Below are positions 62,689-64,000 of a stretch of DNA of 64,000 nt, piece after piece (position 1 is the stretch's first letter; each line of letters opens with the position of its first letter). Position numbers and translations under genes: made by a program. The stretch is taken from NCBI GenBank assembly GCA_020199775.1, contig JAIVJZ010000040.1, positions 124,001 to 188,000 on the forward strand. Direction: 5' to 3'. The DNA is from Acidobacteriota bacterium (GTDB taxonomy: Bacteria > Acidobacteriota > Blastocatellia > Pyrinomonadales > Pyrinomonadaceae). Below the pieces are notes generated by a model. That model was not told the origin of the DNA, did no database searches, and saw nothing but the letters and a program-made list of their open reading frames with translations.

Positions 62689-63387
62689 TCAGGTCGCCTC
62701 GCGTTCCCCGCGACGGAGCGCGTTGACGAGCAGGTGCGCGCGGCGCGTCGGTTCGGGCTGGCGATAGCCGCCGTCCGAGCGAAGCGTCAGTTCAATCGCC
62801 CCGGCGAGGTCGATCAGGTGGCCGGGCGAGACGTAGATCGGCTGGACGCGCGTCTTCGTGCGCAAGGCCGCGCCGACCGTCTCGTCGTTCTTCGGGTCGA
62901 TGAGTGGTTGCCAACTGCCGCGCTCCTCGGCCAACTCCGCGTGCCCGCCGACCAGCACCGACTTGGCGCAGCCGAGCGTCGGGCGGTTCAGAAACAGGCC
63001 GACGTGCGAGGCGATGCCGACGCGGCGCGGGTGCGCGATGCCCTGCCCGTCGAACATCACGGCGTCCGGCTCGGTCTTCAGTTTCGACCACGCCTCCAGC
63101 ACCGACGGCGCTTCGCGAAACGACAGCAGCCCCGGCACGTAAGGAAACTGCGTCTCGCCCACCAGACCCACTTCCTCCACCACTTCGAGCGACGGCAGAC
63201 GGAGCACCACGATCCCCGTGTAGATGACGGGCGAGAATTTATTGAACGAGATGTCCGCGCCCGCTATCGTCTCGATCTTCTTGCCCGTGTGCGGCCGGAC
63301 GAGCACGCGCTCGCGCAGACGCTTCTGCAATTCCACCGCCTCGCGCGGCCGTATCGCCCAATCGTGCAGTTGTTCGTAACGCGCCAC
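62689..63387 (-). CDS. nfi: Endonuclease V (deoxyinosine 3'-endonuclease)
   Basis: 232 aa from the GTG at 63387 (GAGGTGTGAT upstream; the frame opens earlier but without a ribosome-binding site). Family motifs: GADISFNKF (metal Asp), YVPGLLSFREAP, PDAVMFDGQGIAHPRRVGIASHVG (catalytic Asp) and PIYVSPGHLIDL. It nicks DNA 3' to deoxyinosine, starting repair of deaminated adenine. It lies 99 bp downstream of nadB on the same strand; the intervening bases show no gene. Confidence 0.93.
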   Translation of the reverse strand: MARYEQLHDWAIRPREAVELQKRLRERVLVRPHTGKKIETIAGADISFNKFSPVIYTGIVVLRLPSLEVVEEVGLVGETQFPYVPGLLSFREAPSVLEAWSKLKTEPDAVMFDGQGIAHPRRVGIASHVGLFLNRPTLGCAKSVLVGGHAELAEERGSWQPLIDPKNDETVGAALRTKTRVQPIYVSPGHLIDLAGAIELTLRSDGGYRQPEPTRRAHLLVNALRRGEREAT

Positions 63388-63486
63388 ATCACACCTCGCC
63401 TTTGATTTTCTCGTAGTAAGCGGCCACGCGCCGCGATTCAACTCGCGACCGTTAAAGTCGCGGCGTTCAATTCGCCGGCATCGTCC

Positions 63487-64000
63487 TCATCGTCTCGCCT
63501 TCGCCATCTCACGCAAGTTGCTACCGGCCGAAAACTCTATCACCTCGCTTGCGGAAACGCCGGAGGTTCGACTGTTGATCGAATGGACGCGCCAGCGCGC
63601 GTCGTCCGGCGCGGGGAAGTCGTAGCGAAAGTGCGCTCCGCGCGACTCTTCACGCCAGAGCGCGGCGCGCGCGACGAGCAGTGCGACCGTGACGAAGTTG
63701 CGCGACGGCGCGCGCAAACTTCGCGCCCGCTCGATCTGTTCGAGTTCGCCGAGGGCGCGCGTCAGCGATTGCCGCGAGCGCAGTATCCCGACGCGTTCCC
63801 ACATCAGACGCCGCACGCGCTTGCGCACGGCCAGCGCGATCTCGCCCGCGTTTGCGTCCGACATGGTCGCCTGCCCCGCGCCGTCTCCGTTCGTGTCGTC
63901 GGGCGGCGAGCCGGGCGCGTCGGCGGCGTGCGCGGCGGCGGCGGCCGCGCGTCCCGCGCGCGCCCCGAAGACGAGACCTTCGAGCAGCGAATTCGACGCG
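63487..64000 (-). CDS. nadB: L-aspartate oxidase, C-terminal part
   Basis: The window edge cuts off the N-terminal FAD-binding domain. Reading in from 64000 gives ASNSLLEGLVFGARAG, the conserved substrate-binding stretch of NadB, then an Ala/Asp/Gly-rich insertion and the C-terminal helical domain (VRKRVRRLMWERVGILRSRQSLTRALGEL ... SRNFVTVALLVARAALWREESRGAHFRYDFP). NadB oxidises aspartate to iminoaspartate for NAD synthesis. The low-complexity insertion between the two parts (DAPGSPPDDTNGDGAG) is unusual. Confidence 0.9.
   Translation of the reverse strand, partial: ASNSLLEGLVFGARAGRAAAAAAHAADAPGSPPDDTNGDGAGQATMSDANAGEIALAVRKRVRRLMWERVGILRSRQSLTRALGELEQIERARSLRAPSRNFVTVALLVARAALWREESRGAHFRYDFPAPDDARWRVHSINSRTSGVSASEVIEFSAGSNLREMAKARR

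Overview
The window is about 64 kb of GC-rich bacterial chromosome, densely coded on both strands. A GWxTD-domain exported protein, a secreted TPR-CHAT protease followed by an ECF-type sigma factor and a membrane anti-sigma-like protein, and many secreted hypotheticals together suggest an Acidobacteriota member, probably class Blastocatellia. This is an inference from gene content; there is no rRNA in the window.

Layout. 1-8.7 kb (minus strand): a cut-off JAMM peptidase, an exported amidohydrolase, aspS, hisS, a gamma-carbonic anhydrase, a lipoprotein and two unrecognised proteins. 9.4-16.2 kb (plus): a C11/clostripain-like peptidase, an exported TPR-CHAT protease, a sigma factor and an anti-sigma-like protein. 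16.5-25.2 kb (minus): a five-gene operon encoding, in transcription order, a protein with a Lys-rich tail, a six-GAF soluble histidine kinase, a receiver lacking its phospho-acceptor Asp, a receiver fused to an APH-like kinase, and a receiver fused to a CHAT caspase-fold protease. This operon is the strongest candidate for an undescribed system: a phosphorelay that appears built to control a protease. 25.7-34.3 kb (plus): a secreted hypothetical, tRNA-Gln and a lysine/diaminopimelate operon (lysC, dapE-like, dapB, dapA, dapD, aminotransferase, asd). 34.3-47.5 kb: mostly minus-strand metabolic genes, with a MocR-type regulator divergent from an FMN-binding oxidase-like gene. 47.6-64 kb: an MFS-hydrolase fusion, two tandem paralogous membrane proteins, Dps, an ATP-dependent DNA ligase, a cobalamin-binding-like protein, a nitroreductase, tatA/tatC, the GWxTD protein, endonuclease V and the 3' part of nadB.

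Non-coding structure is unusually rich. (1) Six intergenic hairpins have arms built from a short word repeated in degenerate tandem. The word differs at each site, and one arm overlaps or abuts the upstream stop codon. (2) Two inverted copies of a 135-145 bp MITE are flanked by TA; its terminal TAG supplies the stop codon of the adjoining gene, and one copy ends a truncated alpha/beta-hydrolase. (3) A 62-bp perfect palindrome lies between convergent dps and ligase genes. (4) Three direct GATTGGCC repeats sit in front of the MocR regulator. (5) There are clear intrinsic terminators behind tRNA-Gln and the GWxTD gene.

Coordinates and start codons were worked out by eye from sequence. Family names rest on motif recognition, with no database search.
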